Below are positions 12,981 to 22,333 of a DNA stretch of 24,691 nt, piece by piece. The stretch spans positions 1 to 24,691 of the forward strand of contig LSSL01002017.1 of assembly GCA_001953115.1 (NCBI GenBank). The letters run 5' to 3'. Within the stretch, counting starts at the first letter, position 1. Every line of letters starts with the position of its first letter. Both the position numbers and the translations under genes were made by a program. This DNA is from Smittium mucronatum. Its lineage: Eukaryota > Kickxellomycota > Harpellomycetes > Harpellales > Legeriomycetaceae. The notes under the pieces were generated by a model, which did no database searches, was not told the origin of the DNA, and saw only the letters and a list, made by a program, of their open reading frames with translations.

Positions 12981-13149
12981 CCACGAAGTGAAGTGTTTAG
13001 AACATCAGGCTTATACAACACTCCTTTGATTTTTTTTCACTTCTGACTTGAATTTGATTAATAGCTATAATAAAAAATGACTTATGATCTGGCTTGCTGA
13101 TTAATTTGGGGGAGCCTTTTATTTTGGGATTTTTAAGTGGGCAATATTT
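12981..13149. other. Presumed TEL1 upstream leader/promoter region
   Basis: The sequence directly 5' of TEL1 on the minus strand. Apart from the possible intron and uORF reported separately, I see no clear core promoter element. Confidence 0.35.
12997..13005 (-). promoter_or_regulatory. Candidate two-codon upstream ORF in TEL1 leader
   Basis: The minus strand reads ATG TTC TAA, about 17 nt before the possible 5' UTR intron donor. If the TEL1 transcript starts further upstream, this minimal uORF could lower translation. The transcription start is unknown, so this is a candidate only. Confidence 0.2.
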
Positions 13150-13400
13150 AGTTCTTGCTGCTCAATTATACTCTGTGTGTAAAACCAATATCATTTGGAA
13201 GAGCCTCTGCTAAACAACGTTTCCCAATCAGGCCTCTAAAATAATGCTTCTTATTTTCCTATCCATTGATCATGGTGTAACACGATAATATCCAATAGCA
13301 TCCACAGTATTGACTTGGGAAGGGGCTTTTTAGATACTTGGTGTAAAGCGCCTCCATTGGTCTACAGGCTAAAAGTGCTCTCAAGTGCTCTACAAGAAAT
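13150..13400 (-). pseudogene. Possible Ty3/gypsy integrase remnant
   Basis: Minus-strand frames, with shifts and stops, read VNTVDAIGYYRVTP and then GKRCLAEALPNDIG. This recalls the integrase core pattern around the first catalytic Asp (PFxxVxxDxIGPxPxT...GNxYILVxxDYxTKWxxAxALPN). The stretch is also richer in G+C than its surroundings. It needs at least two frame changes, so the match is by eye and weak to moderate. Confidence 0.33.
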
Positions 13401-13640
13401 ATTCAAGGCCTTGGATTAGTGGAGGAAAGGACTATTGGATGAATCAACCAGGAATTCTAGGACAGTTTTAAAGAATATAGCCCTCAAGCAAGGGCTAGTA
13501 ATCATTTTTTGCATATTTAATCGACATTTTCTGCTAACTGTATTACAAAACCATTGCCACACGAGGGCCGAAATGTATAAGGTGTTAGCGCCTTAACCTT
13601 TTGCTTGCCCAAATTTCTGCCTCACTCCCATTTGTGTGTA
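13401..13640. other. G+C-richer stretch, probably element remnant
   Basis: Composition matches the neighbouring integrase-like piece, and it may be its upstream part in minus orientation. Both strands are full of stops, and no motif is firm enough to name. Confidence 0.3.
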
Positions 13641-14549
13641 CTAACTATTTCAATTAATCCATTTTTTTGGTTCATCCAATGATATATAAATGTTGTTAAT
13701 CAAACGTTAACAGTAAATAAAAAATTCAAGTCATTTTTGTGCCATCGGTGCTGAACAGGATAAAGTCAGTTGTGAGAAGCCACGCGTCTGGGAAACCAAT
13801 ATGTAAAAAGGATATCTTGACTGTTATTATTAGATTAATTATGATTAAAACATTAAGACGCTAAATATAGTGGCAACTTTAGTGAATAAAATTCTAAAGC
13901 TTACATTTTGAAGTACATTGCAAATGGTTATAAATTCCATTTTTTTGAAAGATTGGGATGAATAACTGACGATAATATCTTTCATTTTATAATGCTAAAT
14001 AATTTGTAAAAACTCAATACGCTTGTTAACTTTTTCAGGATCGGAAGTACAAAAATAGCCACTACTATTCGACTAATTCAAGTATTTTATATAAAAATAA
14101 CAATTTTAATCGGCCAATTCTTGTATATTGTATTATAAAAAATGTTAAATTACACTAAAAAAAGCTCAAGAAATTTATCGGCGCCGAAAGGAATAAGAAT
14201 ATTAATGTTATAATTAATCGAGTCCTTCATGGAGATGATTGATTCATACTTTACGATAGTAGGAGACATGTGAATTTTTACAATCTTATTGAGAAGAACT
14301 AAACTGAAATCTAAACCAATAAAATAAAGTGAAATAAAGAAATAAAGAGATTTTATAATTAAGACTGTGGATTACAGTTTAGAGATATCCTATCATCTTT
14401 CGTCAATGGTAAATGGTGAAGTGGGTGGGATTTAGTATTTTTCCTATTCTTGTATAACATGAATTAATCATCGCCCTAAGAGGCTCGGATATTTCTAAAA
14501 TTATAGATCAAATAGGAGTCATACTAACAAACTTCAAATTATAAAATCG
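13641..14549. other. AT-rich spacer beyond the DIRS recombinase end
   Basis: No ORF of note. It holds a small imperfect tandem (AAATAAAG three times, 14322-14347). The 3' non-coding end of the minus-strand DIRS element should lie here, but I could not find its terminal or internal complementary repeats. Confidence 0.4.
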
Positions 14550-14559
14550 ACTTTGCCAA

Positions 14560-15420
14560 ATTATTCAATGAATTTCTTGTGTGTCTAAACTATGTGTCAA
14601 ATATCGAATAGTTCGATCAGAATGCATGGAAAATATTTTTTCTGTTGGTACACCTGAATTTGCAGCTAGTGCGGCCCCGATCGCTCTACCATTTCTTATG
14701 GTTGCATCCGGGTCGTTTCTAATCAGGAAAAAGTCTAATTAATGTATTTAGTAAAACTATCCACAGAAATTGACTTTTACCAATCGCTAATTATTATGAT
14801 GAGTCTGTTTAAAATACACAGTTTATTGTTTGCGTCTGGAGTAGGATAAAAACTGCATGCAATCTTTTCTTTATAAAATATTAGCCCGTATTGCGCAGAG
14901 TATAGGTTCAGAGTGCGCAATTATCTGACATGGCTTTCCTACTGGGCTTATGTCTCGCCTTTTCATTTGAAAAAAAAATAACAAGTAAAGTATACCGTCT
15001 TTAACCCGTTTTCTGGCATCATGTATACGATGAATGTCGCTGACTCTTAATAATTCCGTTATTTCTATCAGCCAACATAGTTTGGTGTTATGATTTTTAG
15101 CTGAAAGTTCTTCTGTCGGTCCCTTTTTTCTCTAAATTTTCTTATAACTGGAGTTGTTTCGATCTTCGATCTCAAGAAAGATTATATTAAAGATTAATCC
15201 AGCGACTCCAGAAATTCTAAGAACATAGTATTTTTAATATTTTCTATGAATTTTCAGTCAGTTGTGTATTGTGAATTTTTAGGCTCTTATCGTACATGGC
15301 TTAAGTTTTCATTCTTAAATAACTCAGCTAGATGATTGAAGATTTGAGATGCTCATATTGGTGGATTGATATCATGAAATAATTATAAATATAAAAACAT
15401 CTTTTTGATAACAGTCTATC
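14560..15420 (-). pseudogene. DIRS tyrosine recombinase, broken
   Basis: It would catalyse integration of the element's circular DNA. An N-terminal core-binding piece reads FNHLAELFKNENLSHVR near 15.33-15.28 kb. The catalytic-domain piece at about 15133-14871 reads KGPTEELSAKN, TKLCWLIEITELLRVSDIHRI and KRRDISPVGKPCQI then HSEPILCAI. It contains the Arg box (LLRVSDI; family consensus GFLRASDIHRI). The C-terminal piece near 14.71-14.57 kb reads NGRAIGAALAANSGVPTEKI, like KGRALGATLAANAGVxxxDI of DIRS recombinases. Stops interrupt the region between the pieces, and no WSSxxxFxxYYRLS-type end with the nucleophilic Tyr is intact. Confidence 0.75.
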
Positions 15421-15799
15421 CGTATCGATATTTGTTACGTATTTCACTGGAAAGGATACAATAATTGTCTTAAGTTATGAGACCTTGGATTTTAAGTAGA
15501 CAAAACCGATCCTCCTAGAGATTAATTTCATGTGCTTTTCGTTCGAGAGCGGGTTCTTTCCGCTTTTTGGATCCATAATTACATTGGTTACTTGTAGGAA
15601 AAGAGGCTAGAACATTGAGAGAAATATCAGATATGTGAAATGCGTTGATTATTTTCTCATTGGAGTCGCTAAGATCATAATAATTCGATCTCATTGTATA
15701 TTCTTTATCTTCTGTGACACTAGATTCCAAGGTGGTAATCCGTAAGTGTTGTTGAATTGATTCCATTTTATTCCTAGTTCATTCCGGTTATGAGATTTA
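15421..15799 (-). pseudogene. DIRS linker between RNase H and recombinase
   Basis: One minus-strand frame from 15765 downward reads WNQFNNTYGLPPWNL, VSQKIKNIQ-stop-DRIIMILATP, FLQVTNVIMDPKSGKNPL and EKHMKLISRRI, with four in-frame stops. It fits the linker pattern of DIRS polyproteins (NPPWNLIxxVLxKI..D, VLVTPxW, then DPxxGKSPL..KxWKLIAWKI). The alternative open frame with an ATG at 15766 is out of register with this and is not used. Confidence 0.65.
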
Positions 15800-16419
15800 T
15801 TATCAGGGATCCTTCTGAAATACTGTTTCAATTTTTTTAGATGATTTGAGGTGAACAGATCTACATCTTGTAGACCGTAGATCTAGTCCAATTTTTCGAT
15901 TTTTCTTTATGAAGGAACCATTATGTCTTATTAGTCACCCTACAATGTACTTTTGCTGGGTTCAGCTCCGAAAAGACATATGTTATATTTGGAAGATATT
16001 TTTTTTCAGAAAATGTGGCCAAATCTCTCCCGATATTCCCAGTAGTTTGGGAGAGGTCGTTTTCCAGAATTTCCTCTCATAAAAATGTGTGTTTGTGGAG
16101 TCTGAGTAGACTAACACTGATTTTTCCTCAACGCTCTGGATCAACAGTACGTATAGAACTTTGAGAACCTCCTTATATTTGATGACCATCTTTGTCCCCT
16201 TCTGTGTTCATAATCCCGAGTAAGTTTGAGATCCCGCTACTATACCCAAGTATAACTGTTGAGTCTATGAAAAATTCTATTTCCGTAGTTTCAGGCAAGG
16301 AAAAGAGCCTGTTCCATGACTTCGGCCGACTCTTACAGAAATATAGGTTCTGGGCGATTGGTATCTTCAGAATAACTGTCGAAGTCCATGATTTAGAAAT
16401 CAACAGTCAATTTTTCTGA
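15800..16419 (-). pseudogene. DIRS RNase H region and start of RH-recombinase linker, broken
   Basis: Minus-strand pieces: KSWNRLFSLPETTEIEFFIDS near 16.32-16.26 kb (compare RWNGLSFLPExPEIxIFTDAS), then KYKEVLKVLYVLLIQSVEEK and SVLVYSDSTNTHFYERKF (compare NxKELLVVxxALQLPE..GKSVLVYSDNTTTxAYVxKF), SPKLLGISGEIWPHFLKK, and DVDLFTS at 15867-15847, the DxDLFAS motif typical of DIRS. Two catalytic-type Asp positions (IDS, YSD) are still visible, but the frame breaks near 16190 and again before DVDLFTS. Confidence 0.72.
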
Positions 16420-17240
16420 AGCTCTAGGAACCGGGGGATAATCAGATAATCTGGTAGTATAGCTTTATATATATTGATTGGGCTTTACTAATAAAGCTCT
16501 CCAGAAATATAAATTTGGTATGGTCAGCTTTCAGCAACTTTTTGGCTTTTCTTTGGAGATCTCTAATCTTGATAGACGGTGCCCTGAATTCCATTTCTAT
16601 GGTTTTTATAGCTATCATCAAGTTTGAAATATACTGGAATGGTTAAGTTGACTATCTTTCGTCCAAAACGTTGAATCTAAGCTCTAGCATCCTGGATTAT
16701 ACCTTGCTTGTGATAACTAACACACTTCTCTTTGGAATCCCAAATGATAAACAGACTTTCCAGGTAAGCCTAGACTCGCATTCCACTTGATCTGGATAAT
16801 TCCAAAATAGGTAGAGGAATTCTGGTAAAGACCAATGGACTCAGTGATAATTAGAATAGAAATCCACGAAACTGGAATCAGAGGACTATCCAATGAGACA
16901 TGAGGTATTTTCCGCGCTACTTGTACATAATTATATGCATAAATTCTCAATGAAGGTCTAAAAATTTCAGGTAATACTTTTGACGGATCATCACACACAT
17001 GAATGAAAGAGTATCGATATTGAATTTATGCTATTCTATATAATTATTGAGCTTGTAGAGATCTAATACTAGTCTGAGATTTCATTCTTCTTTTTTTTAG
17101 TAAGAAACTGGAATTATAATCCAGGATCTCACGGCTGTATCTCTTCGATAAACTGTTTTGACAGAAAGGAGTCAAATTGATTACAAAGAACTTTGTTGGT
17201 CTCCCATATCGGATTTTTTTTTAAAAAAATTTGGGTGAAT
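16420..17240 (-). pseudogene. DIRS reverse transcriptase domain, broken, active site lost
   Basis: Minus-strand motifs in order: FIEEIQPxDPGL (17152-17117), LRLVLDLYKLNNYIE (about 17078-17035), MCVMIRQKYYLKFLDLH, a strand reading GKYL, FLFxLSLSPLVFTR (about 16863-16820), AYLES at 16769-16755, then MEFRAPSIKIRDLQRKAKKLL in a shifted frame and ESFISKAQ. These line up with the DIRS RT pattern: VLDLRKLN, YLTSLDLQDAFMHI, LPFGLSLSPxVFTK, AYLDDLL, KIRDLRREA, IGKAQ. The catalytic YLDD has become YLES, so both Asp are gone. In-frame stops are common. Confidence 0.75.
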
Positions 17241-17541
17241 TTTCAGATGTGGGTCAGTAGGATCCACCGCAAGGCCGGGGCGCTTCAGCAACCCGGGCGA
17301 ATTCGAATCATTCATAATTAAAAACGAAAATTCAGCTGTTTTTCACCGAATAGTAGCTGTATTCGGCAGCGATTTTTTTGTCTTTTCCGACGACGGATTC
17401 GAAGTCTGAAAGTTTTATTTCTCGAGAGGGATTCTGAATAACTCTGAAACTATGCTCCGAGAAAATTTCTTTCAGTTATCATGGATCAATAAGCTTTGAA
17501 CATAGCTAGGTGAACTCATAAGAGAGGTCACTTTTTGGTCT

Positions 17542-18240
17542 CTACTGAGACCTCCTCCTGTAGCCACGTCCCCTTCCACGAAAATTTGGCATATAGTCAA
17601 ACGTTTTATTTGAGGAGCTGCAATATGTCATGGATTCAGCTTTGGTGTTAGGAGACGTAGCTTTGGTACTGCTGCAATAGTTATTCGAAATAAGATTCTG
17701 CTTGCGCTTGTAAAAGGGCTGTATTCTTTGTCTCTTAACAACTGGTTTCTTTTTTTGAGAGCTTCCAACGCCTTCTGATTCAAATTCGACAATGTTTCCT
17801 GGTAGTTGAGCTGAGGTGGCTGGACAGGCAAATAAAGTCCTCTAAATGGGTTATCTAACCTCGCTCATGTTGTAGTTTTCGTGATTTCGGCTATTAGAGC
17901 TCATATAGTACTGGAAAAAAATATATCAGTTTCTTCAGAAATATTTGCTTGTAGAGATTCCTGGATTTTATGATGAACGTAGTATTTGATGGAGGATTTT
18001 ACTTGTTCCAACGCTAACTCTATATCATAGAGAGCAGAATCAGTTTTCTTTACTTTTTTCGACGCAATATCTTCCAATGGCGTTGGGATTAGTTCATGAT
18101 ATTTTTCCTGGTGCAATAGTGTATTACAATCTTGAGTTACTCTTCGCTTAATGGAGATTTGAAGGGGTCTTCTTCAATCAAATGGTGTATATCAGTTTTT
18201 TTTTGGATAAATTTTGAGATCGATAACACATATCCTTGTT
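17542..18240 (-). pseudogene. DIRS gag-like protein, broken
   Basis: Structural protein of the DIRS element. Minus-strand pieces in order: IEEDPFKSPLSEE near 18.18-18.14 kb; HELIPTPLEDIASKKVKK and DSALYDIELALEQ near 18.09-18.0 kb; LNQKALEALKKRN near 17.77 kb; and a basic RNA-binding-like tail NFRGRGRGYRRRSQ at 17586-17545 ending in TAG (17544-17542). I recall DIRS gags from zygomycete fungi with PSIEEDFFxxPLSEE and VKKxDSALYxIQxALAQ followed by an RG-rich end. Several frame changes separate the pieces; the intact stretches are only about 70 codons each. Confidence 0.65.
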
Positions 18241-18420
18241 GTAACGAAATGGTTTTCTGAATCTGCTGTTAGTTCATTTGTCTTAAAAATCGATTAAAAT
18301 CTTCAGCAAATGCCTTAATTCGTTTCTTGATAAGTGAATATTGAGCTTCGGTCTATCGTCCAATCGTTTTCTCTACAGAGCTTATCATTTTTTTATTAAA
18401 AAAATTCTAAAACTGAAAAA
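18241..18420. other. Probable 5' leader or gag start of the DIRS copy
   Basis: On the minus strand this directly precedes the gag core. It has weak open stretches rich in Lys/Glu/Ile but no recognisable start. Confidence 0.3.
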
Positions 18421-19520
18421 CTTTATGTTGGTAGTGTACCTTTGCTAAAGAAAAATTGACAAGTGTTCTCTAAAATCTATAACACATTTCTAATCAAAAA
18501 AAAAAAATTAGTTCAATATTTCAATCCTTGTTAATAGTTTGGATTTTGGTTTAGTTTTACTTAATAAGATCTCTAACTTAATATACCCCCTATTGATATT
18601 TAATTCTTTATAAATTGTATTTAATTGTATTTCTGAGATGATCTACATCAAGTATTACCATCTTTTCGAATAAAAACGAATCAAAATTTTCTTAGAATTA
18701 AATATAGTGAGATATAATGAACCAATAAAATTTTTTATATGTGTGTAAGGTAAGCTCATCTGTTATATCTTTTTTAAGCGTGATTTTTTTTTTTAAATTA
18801 TCTAATGTTATACTTATCCTCCCTTTTTTTTCAAAAGCACTCTATTAGATAAAAGGTTTTTTTTAAAAAAGAAAATCACTTTTCTTCGATTATAGCTTAT
18901 TTTTTTAAAAATCGACTTTTACTCATTAATAATAGAAAAAAATGGGCTAATAAACTGCCAAAAATTTATCCATGTCTCAATAATAAATAAAGGTCTTTAC
19001 AGCATGTTCTGAAAAATTCTATTCGAAAAAAGTGTGTAAAATAAGTCACGAAGACCCCTAATTAACATCAAATTTTTTTAGAGATTTAAAATTTTATATT
19101 GAGCTTATCTAAACTCTATATATTGAAAAAAAATTCCTCAGAGCCCAACTTACCGAATAATAAAACAAAATAGCGTCAATTTCTTGTTTAAAGACCATTT
19201 AATATGTCATATCCTGTTGCTATTGTGCTACTAGTTATGTATTTCTATGAATGAAATATATTATCATACAAATGAAATTAGTATAGCTCTTTATTTTGTT
19301 CTTTAACAATCCACACGCCCAATCGACTACCTTTTATGCCGAAAATTTCAGAAATTTCTAAGATTTAATTTTCACAAAATACTGATGTCGTTTTCTCATG
19401 CAAAACGGGAATTTTTTCTGATAAAACGTTTTTTATGATAATAATAGAGTGTTTGACAGCCTCAGAAAGATACTTTATCTTCCCTGAAAACAGACACGAC
19501 TTGTTGCTTCCGATAAAAGC
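18421..19520. other. Very AT-rich intergenic DNA
   Basis: Long A and T homopolymers and no ORF above background on either strand. No repeat array or RNA gene recognised. Confidence 0.5.
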
Positions 19521-19522
19521 AG

Positions 19523-19870
19523 CTATTTTATTAAGATGAAATGGGATCCCTTGTTCCCAATAATGAATAAAAGAAGAGGCGGAGGATCCAGCTCTTTCGA
19601 AAGTAAATTATACTTCGTTTCAAAGGGGATTATACAGTAGTAAATCCGATAATAACAAAGCTCCAAATCCACAACCCCCCTCCCCCCAAACAAAACCCCA
19701 ATAAGAAGGCTGATGTAAGCCTGTATAAATGTTTCAGAAGATTTAAGGTCTTTGGAAGAAAGCATAATTAAATTCCCATCATGGACCTCCAATTTCGGGA
19801 TAGTTTTCATAGATATCAAAAGATCAAGATCAGCTTGATCTAGGAAAAATAATGACAGCTAGTATCTCAG
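19523..19870 (-). pseudogene. Possible retroelement coding fragment (copy B)
   Basis: An open minus-strand frame of about 110 codons runs from a stop near 19.85 kb: LSLFFLDQADLDLLISMK, IPKLEVHDGNL, SSKDLKSSETFIQAYIS, then LELCYYRIYYCIIPFETK and LLSKELDPPPLLLF. I do not recognise it with certainty. The spacing of an alpha-helical FxQAYxxLL segment, an LELCYRIY-like segment and a KELxPPP segment suggests a structural (gag-like) protein. It resembles the shorter piece near 0.66-0.93 kb in order and wording. A C-rich run (19675-19687) encodes GGRG here. Confidence 0.35.
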
Positions 19871-20554
19871 CGTATATTTGATGTTGTTAGTGATCCTTTT
19901 TAAAAACCCAGCCTCAAGTTCATATTGGGCTTATTCAGCAAATAATGAAGCTAAATAAAAAGTCTAAAAAAATCTTAACAGATCATATTTCATCCCTCTT
20001 ATTTAAGAAAATTATGTGTTAATTTTGCTAAAAAAAGCCTTTATTCTTAATATATATTTAAATTAAACAAAAAAAACTAAAAATAATGTTTTTTTTCTTT
20101 ATTGAAAAGGTTCAATCAACATGTAGAGGAGCATAACTAAAAGATTATTTCATAATGATATTTTTCTGAACATAATCCTCCTAAATTATTATCTTAAATT
20201 ATTAGACCTATATAACGTTTCATTTAATTTTTTTTTATGGAAAATGCTGTTAATGACTAATAATTAGCAGTAAAAATTTCTTCTTTTAGTGTCGGATACT
20301 AAAATTTGGAATTTCACTGATTCCACTGACGTAAAAAAGGCATCTTTTCAGATAATGTAATGAGCCTACCAAAATATAAATTGAAAATTTAGCTCAGCTT
20401 AATTTAATCTTATAAAGTATGGAAAATAATTCAGTTAATTCAAAAATTAGTGGTATATCAAAGTTATTTCAACTTGATCTCAATATAAATTTAGAAAAAT
20501 ACTGAAAAACTAAGTAAAATTCAATTTAAAAATTTGTAATGTAAATAAAGACAT
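19871..20554. other. AT-rich intergenic DNA
   Basis: No supported gene or repeat; only short low-complexity frames. Confidence 0.5.
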
Positions 20555-21090
20555 AATTAATATCGTTCAAGGTACCAATAAAAATATCAGTGCTATCTGA
20601 ATAAAGGTTAGGATATCATTGAATAATATACATATGATACTCAAAATACTATTGAGATTCATTAAGCAGGTAAATTTTATTAATTTTTTCTTATCTAGTG
20701 TTATTAAAATAGTATTAAAATTTTTGCAGATCACGAACAGAGGTCCTTTTGTATCGAAGCCAATTAAATTGGTTGTGAATCTGATGAATATCGCGATCCA
20801 GAACCTAGCCTTTTGGAAGAAACAGCTGGTTAAATAAGACTGCCACAAAACTCTACCTAGAGTCATAGATGAATAAATTATATGATCATAATATTTGGAT
20901 TTATTAATTTTAGTGGGATCTCGTTCTTATACTGGTATATGTTGTCCACAAGTTGGAATAATTTAAATCAGTTCCAGGGAGATATAAAAGTGTTATAAAA
21001 ACTGAATATGATAATCATGTGGTTTTAACGGTGCTATTCAAATCAAAAAAACACACCACACTCTATTAAGACAAGCTTTTTGATATAATT
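20555..21090 (+). pseudogene. Second DIRS-like fragment: RT thumb to RNase H
   Basis: Plus-strand pieces read ISFKVPIKISVL (about 20560-20595; compare MTLKVPxxKIxxLRR), then LKFLQITNRGPFVSKPIKL and NIAIQNLAFWKKQLVK (compare ALQNLTFWKxxLKKWNGxTFLPE), stop, DCHKTLPRVIDE. Further on, LTVLFKSKKHTTL near 21.01-21.06 kb could be the RNase H helix (ELLxVLFALxSKxHTTL). The orientation is opposite to the larger DIRS copy, so it is a separate insertion. Stops and shifts make it dead. Read by eye only. Confidence 0.45.
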
Positions 21091-21185
21091 GATCAATATC
21101 TTTAGAATGAGAATGTATTCATATTATAAGGGGAAGGATAGATATTAAGTCCCATCCACCCACTCCCATTTAAATTTGCTGAAAG

Positions 21186-21260
21186 GTGATAAGGATAACA
21201 CTGACGTGTACTTATCATTTTATTTATAAACTTTATTTTTTAGTTCATTTCATTACATTT
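21186..21260 (+). repeat. Diverged direct repeat, copy 1
   Basis: GTGATAAGGATA, then TACTTAT after about 16 nt, then a T-run ending TTAGTTCATT. The same words, with substitutions and a shorter middle, recur at 22987-23045. Confidence 0.35.
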
Positions 21261-21353
21261 CACTTTGTTTTATTCTATTGTAATTTTGGGTTTGTTTTTA
21301 TTCAATATGATGGTAACACGTAATATTTCTATTCCCAGAAGTATAATGGGGAT

Positions 21354-21873
21354 AAAAATTATCAGAACTGATGGGATATAGGAATAAAATCAAATTTTCT
21401 GAATATGAGAAAATTGCCTCATGTAACCCCGTCTTTTCTATATTCATTGTAGAAGTCCAAATTACCGGAAATATTTCTCTATCCAATGAGAAATTCATAT
21501 TTTTAACACAAAATTTGATCAGAACGATTTTTATATGTTTGCCTCAAAACAGAATAATAAATTTGACTGATTTTATAGTTTTCAATGAGCCATATCGCTA
21601 GAAAAAAACAAACTGGTCTAAAGTTGGTCCCAATACAGATTTCTATATCTTTCCATTACTGGAACTTAATATCATAAGCAGCACGAAATTTCTACAGAAT
21701 GAAAGTCGATATTACACTAGCAAAATTAATTTGCTAGTCTCTGATATGGTTCCAGAATATGATGATTCTGTCAATAATGCAGACACTTTCTTTGAAACCC
21801 CCATTTTAAAAAATCTGGAAATCTGGAAATCTGGAAATTGTGTCTCTAGACTTAACAGCTCCAAAGTTTGATG
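21354..21873 (+). pseudogene. Long frame with one stop; possible DIRS RNase H-recombinase linker
   Basis: A single plus-strand frame is open from 21356 to 21873, apart from one TAG at 21599-21601, which is unusual in DNA this AT-rich. The second half reads SKINLLVSDMVPEYDDS then VNNADTFFETPILKNLEIW. This could be a diverged copy of the DIRS pattern DLFAS..N..xPxYxSW..D....xDAF....W. It lies downstream of, and on the same strand as, the RT/RNase H fragment, as a DIRS order would require. The first half I do not recognise. It could also be a broken host exon. Confidence 0.3.
21813..21838 (+). repeat. 8-bp tandem repeat (ATCTGGAA x3)
   Basis: Three perfect head-to-tail copies of ATCTGGAA plus a partial fourth, inside the 21354-21873 frame. 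Because 8 is not a multiple of 3, copy-number change would shift that frame. Confidence 0.8.
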
Positions 21874-22333
21874 AACTAATAGAAAAAATGCGTTTATTCA
21901 AAATCAAATAAAGCTTGAATTATCCCATTGAGTTTATCATTTCAAAAGAATGACATTTACTGCTTAAATACATGTAAATTTATACCTAGAAACTATTTTC
22001 AGACTATTTATTATTAATCACGATGGCCATTCAGGTTTCTGCATATATAATTATTTAACATCAGGAGGAAATTTACTTCGTGGTGAACTTGTAGTAAAAA
22101 CAAAGTTCTAAAGCCTCAATATATTGCGGCTACCCGATAATCATTCTGTTTTAAATGTGCATAATGATGTCCAATTATATTAGAATATAGGAAAACTATT
22201 TTACAGGCCTCTTTAGAAAAAAAATTGAAATATCCCAAAATTGTAAATGTTTAAATTTTGGAGACCCTCTTTAGAGCTTACATTAAAATATTCAACTAAC
22301 AAAAAAAATTGTTATTCCAAGTAACAGAATTCC
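21874..22333. other. Intergenic, short unrecognised open frames
   Basis: A plus-strand open stretch of about 50 codons (21975-22111) reads NHDGHSGFCIYNYL and LLRGELVVKTKF and ends in TAA. It has no start codon in context and no recognised family. Confidence 0.35.

Larger units (their letters stand above)
14550..18240 (-). mobile_element. Decayed DIRS-type retroelement (gag, RT/RNase H, tyrosine recombinase)
   Basis: All expected DIRS coding parts occur on the minus strand in canonical order over about 3.7 kb: gag with an RGRG tail (18.24-17.54 kb), reverse transcriptase (17.16-16.5 kb), RNase H and linker (16.4-15.5 kb), tyrosine recombinase (15.42-14.57 kb). DIRS elements integrate through a tyrosine recombinase instead of a DDE integrase, and they lack target-site duplications. 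Every part carries stops and frameshifts, and the RT active site is lost, so the copy is dead. Boundaries are set by the outermost recognised coding motifs; termini were not found. Confidence 0.82.

Noticed and set aside
14655..14740. Plus-strand frame ASAAPIALPFLMVASGS near 14.7 kb
   Set aside because: It is the antisense of the recombinase motif RAIGAALAANSG, which fits the element order.
15515..15766. 83-codon minus-strand ORF starting MESIQQH
   Set aside because: The neighbouring frame carries the DIRS PPWNL and DPKSGKNPL motifs, so only the last part of this ORF is in register with the element.
17270..17320. Possible tRNA T-arm around GAATTCGAATC
   Set aside because: Arms do not pair, and no acceptor or anticodon arm can be formed; the site lies inside the DIRS spacer.
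18780..18910. T/A-run hairpins as terminators or origins
   Set aside because: Homopolymer runs of this kind occur all over this AT-rich DNA and form pairs by chance.
20567..20866. 99-codon minus-strand ORF, membrane-like
   Set aside because: It is antisense to the DIRS-like plus-strand fragment; its hydrophobicity comes from T-rich codons.
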